From: Tellurirhabdus bombi
GTDB taxonomy: Bacteria > Bacteroidota > Bacteroidia > Cytophagales > Spirosomataceae
Length of the DNA: 64,000 bases
Reading direction: 5' to 3'
Assembly: GCF_021484805.1 (NCBI RefSeq)
Contig: NZ_CP090557.1
Span: forward strand, 2,182,001-2,246,000
Below, in pieces: positions 1 through 8,491 of this stretch (position 1 is the first letter of the stretch; every line of letters begins with the position of its first letter). The position numbers were made by a program, and so were the translations under genes. Below the pieces are notes generated by a model. That model was not told where the DNA came from, made no database searches, and worked only from the letters and a program-made list of their open reading frames with translations.

Positions 1-1
1 C

Positions 2-1330
2 ATCATCGGGGCTGTGGTTTTGATGGAAACGGTCATTCCCTTCTTCAACGAATTACTGACTATCAGGCTCTATATTTCGTGGGCCGGGGGGCTGCCACTG
101 CTTGCTCTTTCGTGGGTGTTGATTACGCTGCTGGGGGGGCTATATCCGGCTTTTGTGCTATCAAGTTATCGTCCGGTTGACGTGTTGAAAGGCCGGTTTG
201 GTGGGTACGGCAAGGGAGCCTGGCTGCGAAAGTCAATTATTGTGTTCCAGTTTGTTTTGTCGGTGGGGATGATCGTCGGCGTACTGGTCATCCGGCGGCA
301 GATGGACTATTTGCAGACCTACGACTTAGGGCTTCGTAAAGAACAGGTACTGAGCCTTTATTTGCCCGACGATTCGACGGCACGGGCGGGTGCTCCGGCG
401 CTGGCTGATAAGCTGAAAAGTCGCAACGAAATCGGTGAAGTGAGCCTTGGGACAGGTTTGCAGGTAGGAAGTTTATTGCCCATGGCCTCCACCACCATTC
501 TTTCGAACGGAAAGAAGCGCGAGCTGATGAGCAATTACCTGTCTATTGATGACCAATTTCTACCGCTTTTAGGCATTAGACTGAAAGAGGGCCGCAACTT
601 ATCGGCGGCTTCAAAAACCGATCTGAATGGCAGTTTTCTGGTGAACGAAGCTTTTATCAGGATGGCTGGCTGGAAAGAAGGCGTGGGGCAATCCATGGAT
701 GGGTTTGGTCACAAAGGAAAGGTGGTTGGCGTGGTCAAAAACTTTCATTATCGCTCGTTGCATAATCCGGTTGAGCCGTTAGTCCTGATTTACAATACGT
801 TCCCGGCCAATAACCTGATTTTGAAACTGAAGCCGGAAGACCTGCCGATTGTCCAGAATCTCTGGAAAGCGCATTACCCCAATTATCCGTTTGATTATAA
901 GTTTCTGGAAGAATCACTTGCCGCGCAGTACCGCAAAGAGCACATCATGACCGCTGTTTTCAACGGCTTTGCGGCCCTGACCATCGTGGTTTCCTGCCTG
1001 GGACTGTTTGCGCTGACGACCTTCACCACGGAGCGGCGGACCAAAGAAATTGGCATTCGGAAAGTGCTGGGTGCTTCGGTTGTGAGCATCGTGGCGTTGC
1101 TGTCGAAAGATTTTCTAATTCTAATTCTTATCGCCATCTTTATTGCCTCGCCGCTGGCCTGGTATGCCATGGATCAATGGTTGCAGAGCTTCAGTTATCG
1201 GATTACTATTTCGGGGTGGATTTTTGCGCTGGCTGGTAGCCTGGCTCTCTTCACGGCACTTTTAACGGTAAGTTTTCAGTCGCTAAAAGCAGCGTTTATG
1301 AATCCGGTTCGGTCTTTAAAGAATGAATAA
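2..1330 (+). CDS. ABC transporter permease P1 (FtsX/MacB type), 5' end outside window
   Basis: The reading frame is open from the first bases, so this is the C-terminal 442 residues of a permease whose start lies upstream of the window; the GTG at 14 is not a credible start. The visible part covers the end of the first FtsX domain (GLYPAFVLSSYRPVDVLKG), the central membrane helix, the second MacB-like periplasmic domain with the VVKNFHYRSL motif, and the second FtsX domain with TKEIGIRKVLGAS. It ends in NPVRSLKNE, the tail seen with small changes in every permease of the array. The family role is an inner-membrane permease coupled to an ATPase, exporting or mechanically moving envelope substrates. 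The substrate is unknown. A secreted protein gene follows after 30 bp. Confidence 0.93.
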   Translation: MIGAVVLMETVIPFFNELLTIRLYISWAGGLPLLALSWVLITLLGGLYPAFVLSSYRPVDVLKGRFGGYGKGAWLRKSIIVFQFVLSVGMIVGVLVIRRQMDYLQTYDLGLRKEQVLSLYLPDDSTARAGAPALADKLKSRNEIGEVSLGTGLQVGSLLPMASTTILSNGKKRELMSNYLSIDDQFLPLLGIRLKEGRNLSAASKTDLNGSFLVNEAFIRMAGWKEGVGQSMDGFGHKGKVVGVVKNFHYRSLHNPVEPLVLIYNTFPANNLILKLKPEDLPIVQNLWKAHYPNYPFDYKFLEESLAAQYRKEHIMTAVFNGFAALTIVVSCLGLFALTTFTTERRTKEIGIRKVLGASVVSIVALLSKDFLILILIAIFIASPLAWYAMDQWLQSFSYRITISGWIFALAGSLALFTALLTVSFQSLKAAFMNPVRSLKNE

Positions 1331-1360
1331 GAGTCTGTCCAAAATACTCCTAACAAGATC

Positions 1361-1990
1361 ATGAAAACACTACTTACTTTTTTACTGGCCGGACTTAGTT
1401 TCGGCGTACTGGCGCAACGCTCGGTCATGCACAAGGAGGTGGACGACAATGGCAAGCGGCTTCGGATTCGCGTTGACATGGAACAGGGCGACAAGTCGCT
1501 GCATTTCAAGCAGGACTACGACGTTCGGGGAATGACGCCGGAGCAAAAGGCCCGCATTGAAGCTTTTGTGATGGATTCGCTGGGTCTTTCGAACCAGAGC
1601 AAGGCACAAGTTTACGTGCAGGGCAGAGCCGAGGGTTGGGGCCAGGCGGCCAGAAACTACGAAAAAGTAGCGCGGCAAAGTGATGGCTGGGGGAGTAATC
1701 AATCGGCGATCCGAACGAACGGAGCTACGAGTCAGGGCTGGGGCGAAGCCAGACCCACTTACGCTTCAGCAAAGCCCGAAATGGAGCAGGTTATGGGCCG
1801 GATTCCGTATTCGAAGATGATCAAAGAAGACAAAGAAAATAAGCGTCTCTGGATGCATTTTGAGTATAAATTAGACGGTGAGGATAAGGTTTTTGAGCGG
1901 ACTATCAACCTGGAAGGCAAAACCGAGCGGGAAAAGAAACGGCTCATCGAAGAAACTGAGCGTAGCTTGGGGCTGTCCGTGGCGCAGTAA
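1361..1990 (+). CDS. Secreted protein of unknown family with internal duplication
   Basis: I do not recognise the family. The 209-residue product starts with a clear signal peptide (MKTLLTFLLAGLSFGVLAQ), so it is probably periplasmic or surface exposed. Residues about 30-76 and 162-206 look like two copies of one module: each begins with a KRL segment followed by a charged beta-like stretch, then G(M/K)T, a charged helix and SLGL. The linker between them has three GWG motifs (GWGQA, GWGSN, GWGEA). It lies 30 bp after P1 and 94 bp before P2 on the same strand, so it may be cotranscribed with P1. No enzyme motif is visible. Confidence 0.8.
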   Translation: MKTLLTFLLAGLSFGVLAQRSVMHKEVDDNGKRLRIRVDMEQGDKSLHFKQDYDVRGMTPEQKARIEAFVMDSLGLSNQSKAQVYVQGRAEGWGQAARNYEKVARQSDGWGSNQSAIRTNGATSQGWGEARPTYASAKPEMEQVMGRIPYSKMIKEDKENKRLWMHFEYKLDGEDKVFERTINLEGKTEREKKRLIEETERSLGLSVAQ

Positions 1991-2026
1991 CTTAATTAAC
2001 GTTTTTTAACGGCCTGCTTGGCCAAA

Positions 2027-2079
2027 GAGCGTCTATCTTTAGGAGCGTTCAAGACGAACATTCATAAAGGTAGACGCTC
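2027..2079. repeat. Inverted repeat upstream of P2
   Basis: GAGCGTCTA at 2027-2035 is repeated in inverted orientation as TAGACGCTC at 2071-2079, with 35 bp between the arms. The second arm ends 5 bp before the P2 start codon. It could be an operator, or a leader hairpin affecting translation of P2. Which one depends on where transcription starts, and no convincing promoter is visible. Confidence 0.5.
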
Positions 2080-2084
2080 GCTTT

Positions 2085-4490
2085 ATGTTACAGAATTACT
2101 TCAAAATTGCCTGGCGGAATTTAACGACGCACTGGAGCTATACGTCGCTGAATATCATTGGCTTGGCTGCTGGTATGGCAGGCGGATTGCTCATCTTTTT
2201 GTTTCTGCGTCATCATCTCAGTACGGACCGGCATCATGCCAAATTTGACCGGATTTTCCGGGTAGTAACGGACCTGCGCCTGGATGATGGTTCTGTAGAA
2301 CACTATCCAGAAGCGCCTTTGCCGATGGCGAAGACCCTCCGCACCGACTACCCGCAGGTGGAGCAGGCGGCTTACTTGAAGATGAACCGCGAGCTGACTG
2401 TTAGTCTCAAACGACCCGGCCAAACGGCACCCACCCGATTTCTGGAACATAAAAGCACCGCCCTGGTAGAGCCAAAACTATTTGATATTCTGGATTATCG
2501 CTGGCTACGGGGCAATCCGGCCACGGCGCTCCGCGAGCCAAACAGCGTTGTTTTGACTGAATCGTGGGCACGACGGTATTTTGGTAATACTGATCCAATG
2601 GGGCAAACGCTGAATTTAAACCACCTGACCGACGCCAAAGTGACTGGCATTCTGGCCGATCCGCCCAAAACGACCGACCTTGACATTCAGTTGTTTATCT
2701 CCATAAAAACCCTGCCCATCCTGATTCCCGACTATGAGTTAGACAGCTGGTGGGGACTTAGCTCCACCGACCGGGTATACGTAACACTCAAAAATCCGGC
2801 TTCGGTTGGAGCGATGCAGGCGGCCATTCCCGCCCTGCTGAAAAGACAGTTTGGCGACATGGCGCGCTATTACCAGTTTCAGTTTCAGCCACTTGCCGAC
2901 GTCCACTTCGACGTTCAGCGCGTGGTGGGTGGGGCCACGGCCATCCGGCCATCGTTGCTCTGGTCGCTGGGTTTGATTGGCTTATTTCTGGTGCTGACGG
3001 CCTGCATCAATTTCATCAATCTGACCACCGTTCAGGCATTGCGTCGGAGTAAGGAGGTAGGCATTCGCAAGACGCTCGGCAGCACGCGGGGACAATTGAT
3101 TCGGCAATTTTTTATAGAAACAACGCTCATTGTCTTAGTGGCCACCGTTCTGGCACTTTTAATGGTGAAAGTAAGCTTGCCTTTATTCAACCAGTGGTTA
3201 ACGATAAATTTGGGTCTAGGCCTTGAAAGTCAAGTAATTGGCTTTTTTTGTTTGCTGGTTGGATTGGTAATCGTGCTGGCGGGCGCTTATCCCGCCGCCG
3301 TGTTGTCGGGTTTTAGCCCCTGGGCCGCTTTGAAAGGGAAGCTGCCCGCCAAGGCAAGCGGTGGTTACTCCCTGCGCCAATCCCTGATTGTGGTGCAATT
3401 TGTTATCTGTCAGGCCCTGATTGTTGGGGCGCTAGTGGTAGCCACGCAGGTACGTTATCTGCGAACTGCCGAAATTGGTTTCAACAAGGACAATGTAGTG
3501 ATGGTAACTTTGCCCAATACCCAAAAGGCGGCTCGGGAAACGTTCAAAAATAGCCTGTTGGCTTATCCAGAGATCAAATCGATTAGTGCCAGCTACCGGC
3601 CTCCTTCGGCCCAGGTCATGAACGGAGGGTCTTTTAAACTGGGCAACAAGGCCGAGTGGGAAGCTTTTCCGGTGCGGGAGCGTTTGGCCGATGCCGACTA
3701 CCTGACTACCTACGGATTAAAACTGGTGGCAGGCCGCAACATCACGCCGAGCGACACGATTCGGGAGTATCTGGTTAACGAAGCTTTTCTAAAGAAAATA
3801 GGTATTCAGGATCCAAACAAAGTGCTGGGGACGAAAATGCAATACCACCTTTCGCCCGTTGCTGCGCCTATTGTGGGGGTCGTAAAAGACTTCCACCAGC
3901 GCTCGTTGCACGAAGAAATTGCACCTTGTATCATTGCCAGCCACGCGGCCATGTTCCAGCGGGTAGGGATTCGGGTGACGGGGCAAAATCCGTCGCAGAC
4001 CATCCAGCGCATTCGAACGACCTGGGAGCAGCTGTATCCCGATGAAGTCTTTGAATATGAGTACTTAGACAAGCAGTTAGCGCAATTTTATGAAGCAGAA
4101 AACTTGCTGTTTCGCCTGGTAAACACGTTTGCCGGTATTGCCATCCTGATCTGTTGCCTCGGGTTATACGGGCTTATTTCCTTCATTGTCGTGCAGCGGA
4201 CCAAAGAAATTGGCATTCGGAAAGTGCTGGGTGCTTCGGCGGCGGGCATTGTGGCCTTGCTTTCCCGAGATTTCCTCAAACTGGTGGTAATTGCTATAGC
4301 CATTGCCTCACCCATCGCGTGGTGGACGATGAGGCAATGGCTACAGGAATTTGCCTATAAAATTGACCTGGCTTGGTGGATGTTCGCGCTGTCTGGTTTG
4401 TTGGCAGTGTGTATTGCGCTGGCAACCGTCAGTGTCAAAAGCATCAAAGCAGCCCGCATGAATCCAGTGCAGAGTTTACGGGCTGATTAA
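2085..4490 (+). CDS. ABC transporter permease P2 (FtsX/MacB type)
   Basis: This 801-residue permease has the usual layout of the array: N-terminal amphipathic MLQNYFKIAWRNL, a first membrane helix at about 20-42, a periplasmic MacB-like domain, a first FtsX domain (SKEVGIRKTLGS near residue 323), a central helix near 427-450, a second periplasmic domain (VVKDFHQRSL) and a second FtsX domain (TKEIGIRKVLGAS near 706). The tail is NPVQSLRAD. The start is the ATG at 2085 because the conserved N-terminus begins exactly there. A run of more than 40 bases at its EIGIRKVLGAS segment is identical to P1. It converges with the M20 peptidase gene, whose stop is 4 bp away. The substrate is unknown. Confidence 0.94.
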   Translation: MLQNYFKIAWRNLTTHWSYTSLNIIGLAAGMAGGLLIFLFLRHHLSTDRHHAKFDRIFRVVTDLRLDDGSVEHYPEAPLPMAKTLRTDYPQVEQAAYLKMNRELTVSLKRPGQTAPTRFLEHKSTALVEPKLFDILDYRWLRGNPATALREPNSVVLTESWARRYFGNTDPMGQTLNLNHLTDAKVTGILADPPKTTDLDIQLFISIKTLPILIPDYELDSWWGLSSTDRVYVTLKNPASVGAMQAAIPALLKRQFGDMARYYQFQFQPLADVHFDVQRVVGGATAIRPSLLWSLGLIGLFLVLTACINFINLTTVQALRRSKEVGIRKTLGSTRGQLIRQFFIETTLIVLVATVLALLMVKVSLPLFNQWLTINLGLGLESQVIGFFCLLVGLVIVLAGAYPAAVLSGFSPWAALKGKLPAKASGGYSLRQSLIVVQFVICQALIVGALVVATQVRYLRTAEIGFNKDNVVMVTLPNTQKAARETFKNSLLAYPEIKSISASYRPPSAQVMNGGSFKLGNKAEWEAFPVRERLADADYLTTYGLKLVAGRNITPSDTIREYLVNEAFLKKIGIQDPNKVLGTKMQYHLSPVAAPIVGVVKDFHQRSLHEEIAPCIIASHAAMFQRVGIRVTGQNPSQTIQRIRTTWEQLYPDEVFEYEYLDKQLAQFYEAENLLFRLVNTFAGIAILICCLGLYGLISFIVVQRTKEIGIRKVLGASAAGIVALLSRDFLKLVVIAIAIASPIAWWTMRQWLQEFAYKIDLAWWMFALSGLLAVCIALATVSVKSIKAARMNPVQSLRAD

Positions 4491-4494
4491 GAGG

Positions 4495-5802
4495 CTATTT
4501 AGCCAAACCAGCTTCGGCCAGTAAAAGCAGCAAAATCTGTTGTAGACCCAAATGACCCTTGTCATTTAACCACCATTCTTGCAGCGAGTGGGCTCCACCC
4601 GCTTTGCCACCGCTGCCGATGGTAACGGCGGGAACGCCCAGCGAAATAGGAATATTGGCGTTTGTCGAACTAACATCCAGGGCTGGCGAACCGCCGAGAT
4701 AAGTCGAAGCGGCGGCGGCGCGTTGCACCAAAGGCAGCGTTGCGGCAATGGTACCCGATGGCCGGTCACCAATCTTTTTCACGTCTACCGTCAGGTCCGG
4801 ACCGGAGCGTTTGAGGCCGTTTTCTTCTTTCAACGCTTTTTGAACGGCGGCTTGCAGCAGCGCGTCGATGCCGTTGAGCCGTTCCGGGCTTTCGGAGCGC
4901 ATGTCGATTTCCATCCACGATTCATACGGAATGGCGTTGACCGAGGTGCCGCCGCCAATGACGCTCACGCTGTAGGTGGTGCGGATTCCCTGGCGGGTGA
5001 ATTTGTCAGCTTCGGCGGTGAAATAATAAATGGCTTTTCCCAGCGCACTGTGCGGATTTACGATGCCGAAGGCTCCGTAAGAGTGCCCGCCCGGTCCTTT
5101 AAAGGTGATCCGATACCGATGAGACCCCAGTCCACGGTGAACAATTTCATCAATTCCCGAGCCGTCTACGCCAATGTACGAATCAACTTTAGGCCCGCCT
5201 TTGCGGAAAAGGTGCTTCATGCCGCGCAGGTCGCCGAGACCTTCTTCGCCTACCGTGCCCACAAAAAGCACATCGGCATCCGTCTCGATTTTGGCTTTCT
5301 CCATGCCCTTGAGCACGGCAACGAGCGAAACCAGGCCGCGCGTGTCATCGCCCACACCGGGAGCGTACAAGGTGTCGCCTTTTTGCTTGACTTTCACGTC
5401 GGTACCTTCTGGGAAAACGGTGTCGAGGTGGGCTTCAACCATCACGGTTTTCTTGCCGGTGCGCCCCTTGCGCTTGGCAATCACGTTGCTGACCTCATCA
5501 ATCCAGACCGAATCGGCACCCGCCTCTTTCAGCATCTCCGCGTATTTTTTCGCCCGAACCTGCTCTTTGAAGGGCGGCGCGGGAATTTCGGTGAGCATAA
5601 TCAGGTCTTGTTTGGTCTGGGGTTCCAGTTCCATAAAGGTCTGGAACGCCGCCTTAACCGCCGGTCGGGTGGCCAGTGTCTTGATCTCAGCTTCGTAGCG
5701 TTTGTCGATGGTGGGCTTGGGCGCCGTCTCCTGGGCACGAAGCGAGGGCGTTGCCCCAGCCATCAGAAGCAAGCCAAGCGCCAATGTAAATCGATAATTC
5801 AT
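4495..5802 (-). CDS. Secreted M20 family metallopeptidase
   Basis: This is a 435-residue zinc-dependent exopeptidase-like protein of the M20/M25/M40 group. It has the expected metal and catalytic motifs in order: VEAHLDTVF (H-x-D), GVGDDTRG, GTVGEEGLGDLRG (catalytic Glu pair) and the dimerisation-lid segment GPGGHSYGAFG. The ATG at 5802 was chosen because it gives a typical signal peptide (MNYRFTLALGLLLMAGATPSLRAQ); the frame stays open to 5949, but that extension is not signal-like. It probably acts in the periplasm on small peptides or acylated amino acids. It is divergent from P3, with 241 bp between them that hold the P3 control sites. The exact substrate cannot be told. Confidence 0.9.
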   Translation of the reverse strand: MNYRFTLALGLLLMAGATPSLRAQETAPKPTIDKRYEAEIKTLATRPAVKAAFQTFMELEPQTKQDLIMLTEIPAPPFKEQVRAKKYAEMLKEAGADSVWIDEVSNVIAKRKGRTGKKTVMVEAHLDTVFPEGTDVKVKQKGDTLYAPGVGDDTRGLVSLVAVLKGMEKAKIETDADVLFVGTVGEEGLGDLRGMKHLFRKGGPKVDSYIGVDGSGIDEIVHRGLGSHRYRITFKGPGGHSYGAFGIVNPHSALGKAIYYFTAEADKFTRQGIRTTYSVSVIGGGTSVNAIPYESWMEIDMRSESPERLNGIDALLQAAVQKALKEENGLKRSGPDLTVDVKKIGDRPSGTIAATLPLVQRAAAASTYLGGSPALDVSSTNANIPISLGVPAVTIGSGGKAGGAHSLQEWWLNDKGHLGLQQILLLLLAEAGLAK

Positions 5803-5895
5803 AATAGTTGTGAAATGTAAATAATCAAGCTTTAACGAACCTGCTTTTCCATCGGCTAAAATACTGGAAAGTAACCAAGGAAGCAGAAAAGGCCT

Positions 5896-5932
5896 TGTCC
5901 GCAAATGGGCAAGAGCCGTCCGTTTGCGGACA
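5896..5932. promoter_or_regulatory. Twin activator sites upstream of P3 (TGTCC-N6-GGACA type)
   Basis: Two 16-bp imperfect palindromes lie at 5896-5911 (TGTCC, GCAAAT, GGGCA) and 5917-5932 (CGTCC, GTTTGC, GGACA), with starts 21 bp apart. The same arrangement is found upstream of padR, P9 and P13. Position and symmetry suit upstream activator sites for an NtrC-family enhancer-binding protein. That is inference, because no regulator gene is in the window. Confidence 0.75.
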
Positions 5933-5984
5933 TATTGCTGATGTTTCAATTAGGAGTTTGTTGGTAATCAGTTGTTTATATATT

Positions 5985-5999
5985 TGGTATATCATTTGG
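5985..5999 (+). promoter_or_regulatory. Sigma-54-like promoter for P3-P4-P5
   Basis: TGGTATATCATTTGG fits the -24/-12 pattern TGG-N8-TTG; the base after TTG is G rather than the usual C. The -12 G at 5998 is about 73 bp from the centre of the nearer activator site, and the predicted transcript start near 6010 leaves a leader of about 34 bases before the P3 ATG. Nearly the same 15-mer occurs before P9 and P15. Confidence 0.65.
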
Positions 6000-6043
6000 T
6001 CAGTAAAAGAATATTCTGGCTTAATCCACACCTTTGATAAAAT

Positions 6044-8488
6044 ATGCTTCGTAATTATATCAAAATCGCCTTTCGGAATCTGTGGAAATCCAAAGTGTTT
6101 TCTGGAGTCAATATCGCGGGGCTGGCCTTGGGAATCACGGCCTTCGTGCTGATTCTGGAATACATCAGTTTTGAAAAAAGCTACAACCAGTTCCACGCCA
6201 ATTTGCCGACGCTGCACCGCGTCTTGTTGAAATACGGTGGCGATGGACCCGATAATGACTTTGTTCCGGCGGCAATGGCCCCGGCGCTGAAGCTGAATTT
6301 TAGTGAAGTAAACGCTTTTTGTCGCCTGGCTTTTGTCCAGAACGGCATTGTTACGCTTGAAAGCAAGAACACCAAAAAAGGTCTGCAAGCTATCCGGGAA
6401 GCAAATTCGATTTGTGTGGATGGCGACTTTTTCGAGATGTTTTCATTTCCAATCGTAGCCGGTTCGCCTTCCCTGTACGCACCCAACACGGTTGCGATTT
6501 CGGCGTCTAAAGCGAAGGCTTATTTCGGGGCCGAAAATGCCGTGGGTAAAGTCCTGACGCTCAATAACCAGTTTGGTAAAATTGCCTATACCGTTGTGGC
6601 CGTTTTTGCCGACATACCGGCTAATTCCGACCTTCAGTTTGACATGGTGTATTCAATGGCGACGCTAATTACTGCCGCAAAAGAGAGCCATAATGACTGG
6701 GCGCGGCTGGATCGCTGGGAAGGGGCCTTTTCGCAGGCCATTGTGCAGCTTGATCCGCAGGCAAATCCCGCCGTATTCGAAAAGCAGGCCAGTAAGCTGG
6801 TGCAGACCTACCGCCCTAAAACAAATGATCGGATTCGGTTGCAACCGCTTGCTTATTTGCATCTGGGAGCCAGCCTCTCTGATGAGCGGCCAACGGTCGA
6901 GAAGCTGGGTTTTATTTACCTGTTGGGTGGTATTGCGCTCTTAATTCTGACCATCGCCTGGCTGAATTACGTAAATCTGTCTACGGCGGGCGCTTTGAAA
7001 CGGGCCAAAGAGGTAGGCGTGCGGAAGGTAGTTGGGGCTAATCGGGCGCAAATCGCGATGCAGTTTCTGAGCGAGTCTCTCTTGTTAAATCTGCTGGGCT
7101 TTGCATTGGCTGCGGTTCTGATCGGCGTGTTACAAGCGCCTTTCAACGAATTGATTGGCAAGGATTTATCGTTCGATGTGATCGCGCAGGGTCAGGTTTG
7201 GGTACTGGCGTTGGTGGCGGTAGTGATCGGAGCCTTGGCATCGGGGGGCTACGCGGCTTTTGTGTTGTCGGGCTTTCCGGTATTGAGCATCATCAAAGGC
7301 ATTGTTTCCAAAGGAAGAAAGCCGGGTCTGACGGCGACTTCATCGGTGCGCCAGACTTTAGTGGTGGTTCAATTTGCCATTTCCATCGTGCTGATCATCG
7401 CGACGGTGGTGCTGTACCGGCAGCTTTCGTTCATGCAAAACCGAAATCTGGGCATGAATCTCGAGCAGTTGCTGGTCATCAAGGGCGCGGAAGTAGGCGA
7501 TGATGCGACGCGGCAGGCGGGAAAGGTGGCCTTTCGGAACGAGATTGCCCAACTGCCGTATGTGAGCAGCTTCTGTAACTCGGGCAGTGTACCGGGCGGC
7601 TGGTACAACTTCAATTCCGATGGGGTCACTCGAATGAATCCGAACCCCGGCGACGAAAAGAAAAACTACGCCGTGACGTATGCCGACAATCGGTTTATTC
7701 CTACTTATGGCATAAAGCTGGCGGCAGGGGAGAATTTTACGGCTGAAATGTGCGACAAAGCCACCGAAGCAGGCCGCGTTTTACTGAATGAGCGAGCCGT
7801 TAAATCGCTTGGTTTCAGTTCTGCGCAGGCAGCGGTTGGACAAAAGATAAAGTTCAATACGGAGTTTGAAATCGTAGGCGTTATTACAGATTATCACCAC
7901 CAATCGTTGCAGCAAAGCATTGAGCCACTCCTGATCTTTCCGGCTTATCCAGGCAGTAATTACACGCTGCGGCTGAATACAAACGAAATTCAAACCAAAA
8001 TTGCCGGGCTGGAGCAGCGCTACAAACGACTTTTTCCGGGAAATCCATTCGAGTATTATTTCGTCAGTGAAAACTACAACAAACAGTACCAGACCGAACA
8101 AAAATACGGGCGAATCTTCACCACGGCGGCCGGACTGGCGATTTTTATTGCCTGTCTTGGGCTGTTTGGACTAGCCACCTTTACGGCGGAACAACGCACC
8201 AAAGAGATTGGCGTCCGAAAAGTGCTGGGCGCTTCGGCGGGGAGCATTGTGGCGTTGCTCTCGCGGGATTTCCTCAAACTGGTGGTCATTGCCATTATCA
8301 TTGCGACGCCGCTTGCCTGGTACGCCATGAATCGGTGGTTGCAGGATTTTGCCTATCGGGTGGAATTAAGTTGGTGGATGTTCGTACTGGCTGGCGGCAT
8401 TGCGATGCTGATTGCGTTGGCGACAGTTAGTTTCCAGTCGCTGAAGGCGGCTTTGGTGAATCCGGTGAAAAGCCTAAAAAGTGAATAA
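6044..8488 (+). CDS. ABC transporter permease P3 (FtsX/MacB type)
   Basis: This 814-residue permease is the first gene of a tight P3-P4-P5 operon; P4 starts 3 bp after its stop. The layout is standard: MLRNYIKIAFRNL, first helix, periplasmic domain, first FtsX domain with AKEVGVRKVVGA near residue 321, central helix, second periplasmic domain (here ITDYHHQSL instead of the common VVKDFHxxSL), and second FtsX domain with TKEIGVRKVLGAS near 719. The tail is NPVKSLKSE. The last 140 residues or so are almost the same as in P4, down to long identical DNA stretches. Twin activator sites and a sigma-54-like promoter lie just upstream. The substrate is unknown. Confidence 0.94.
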   Translation: MLRNYIKIAFRNLWKSKVFSGVNIAGLALGITAFVLILEYISFEKSYNQFHANLPTLHRVLLKYGGDGPDNDFVPAAMAPALKLNFSEVNAFCRLAFVQNGIVTLESKNTKKGLQAIREANSICVDGDFFEMFSFPIVAGSPSLYAPNTVAISASKAKAYFGAENAVGKVLTLNNQFGKIAYTVVAVFADIPANSDLQFDMVYSMATLITAAKESHNDWARLDRWEGAFSQAIVQLDPQANPAVFEKQASKLVQTYRPKTNDRIRLQPLAYLHLGASLSDERPTVEKLGFIYLLGGIALLILTIAWLNYVNLSTAGALKRAKEVGVRKVVGANRAQIAMQFLSESLLLNLLGFALAAVLIGVLQAPFNELIGKDLSFDVIAQGQVWVLALVAVVIGALASGGYAAFVLSGFPVLSIIKGIVSKGRKPGLTATSSVRQTLVVVQFAISIVLIIATVVLYRQLSFMQNRNLGMNLEQLLVIKGAEVGDDATRQAGKVAFRNEIAQLPYVSSFCNSGSVPGGWYNFNSDGVTRMNPNPGDEKKNYAVTYADNRFIPTYGIKLAAGENFTAEMCDKATEAGRVLLNERAVKSLGFSSAQAAVGQKIKFNTEFEIVGVITDYHHQSLQQSIEPLLIFPAYPGSNYTLRLNTNEIQTKIAGLEQRYKRLFPGNPFEYYFVSENYNKQYQTEQKYGRIFTTAAGLAIFIACLGLFGLATFTAEQRTKEIGVRKVLGASAGSIVALLSRDFLKLVVIAIIIATPLAWYAMNRWLQDFAYRVELSWWMFVLAGGIAMLIALATVSFQSLKAALVNPVKSLKSE

Positions 8489-8491
8489 CTC

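Noticed and set aside
2018-2248. 76-codon + strand frame before and inside P2
   Set aside because: Different frame from P2, covers its conserved N-terminus, and has no features.
4579-5820. 413-codon frame on the + strand opposite the M20 peptidase
   Set aside because: The - strand product has a signal peptide and all M20 motifs; the + strand frame has no family match and arises from G/C-rich third positions.
5825-6388. 187-codon - strand frame across the P3 promoter and N-terminus
   Set aside because: It covers the P3 start and the activator sites, has no recognisable domain, and P3 is well supported.
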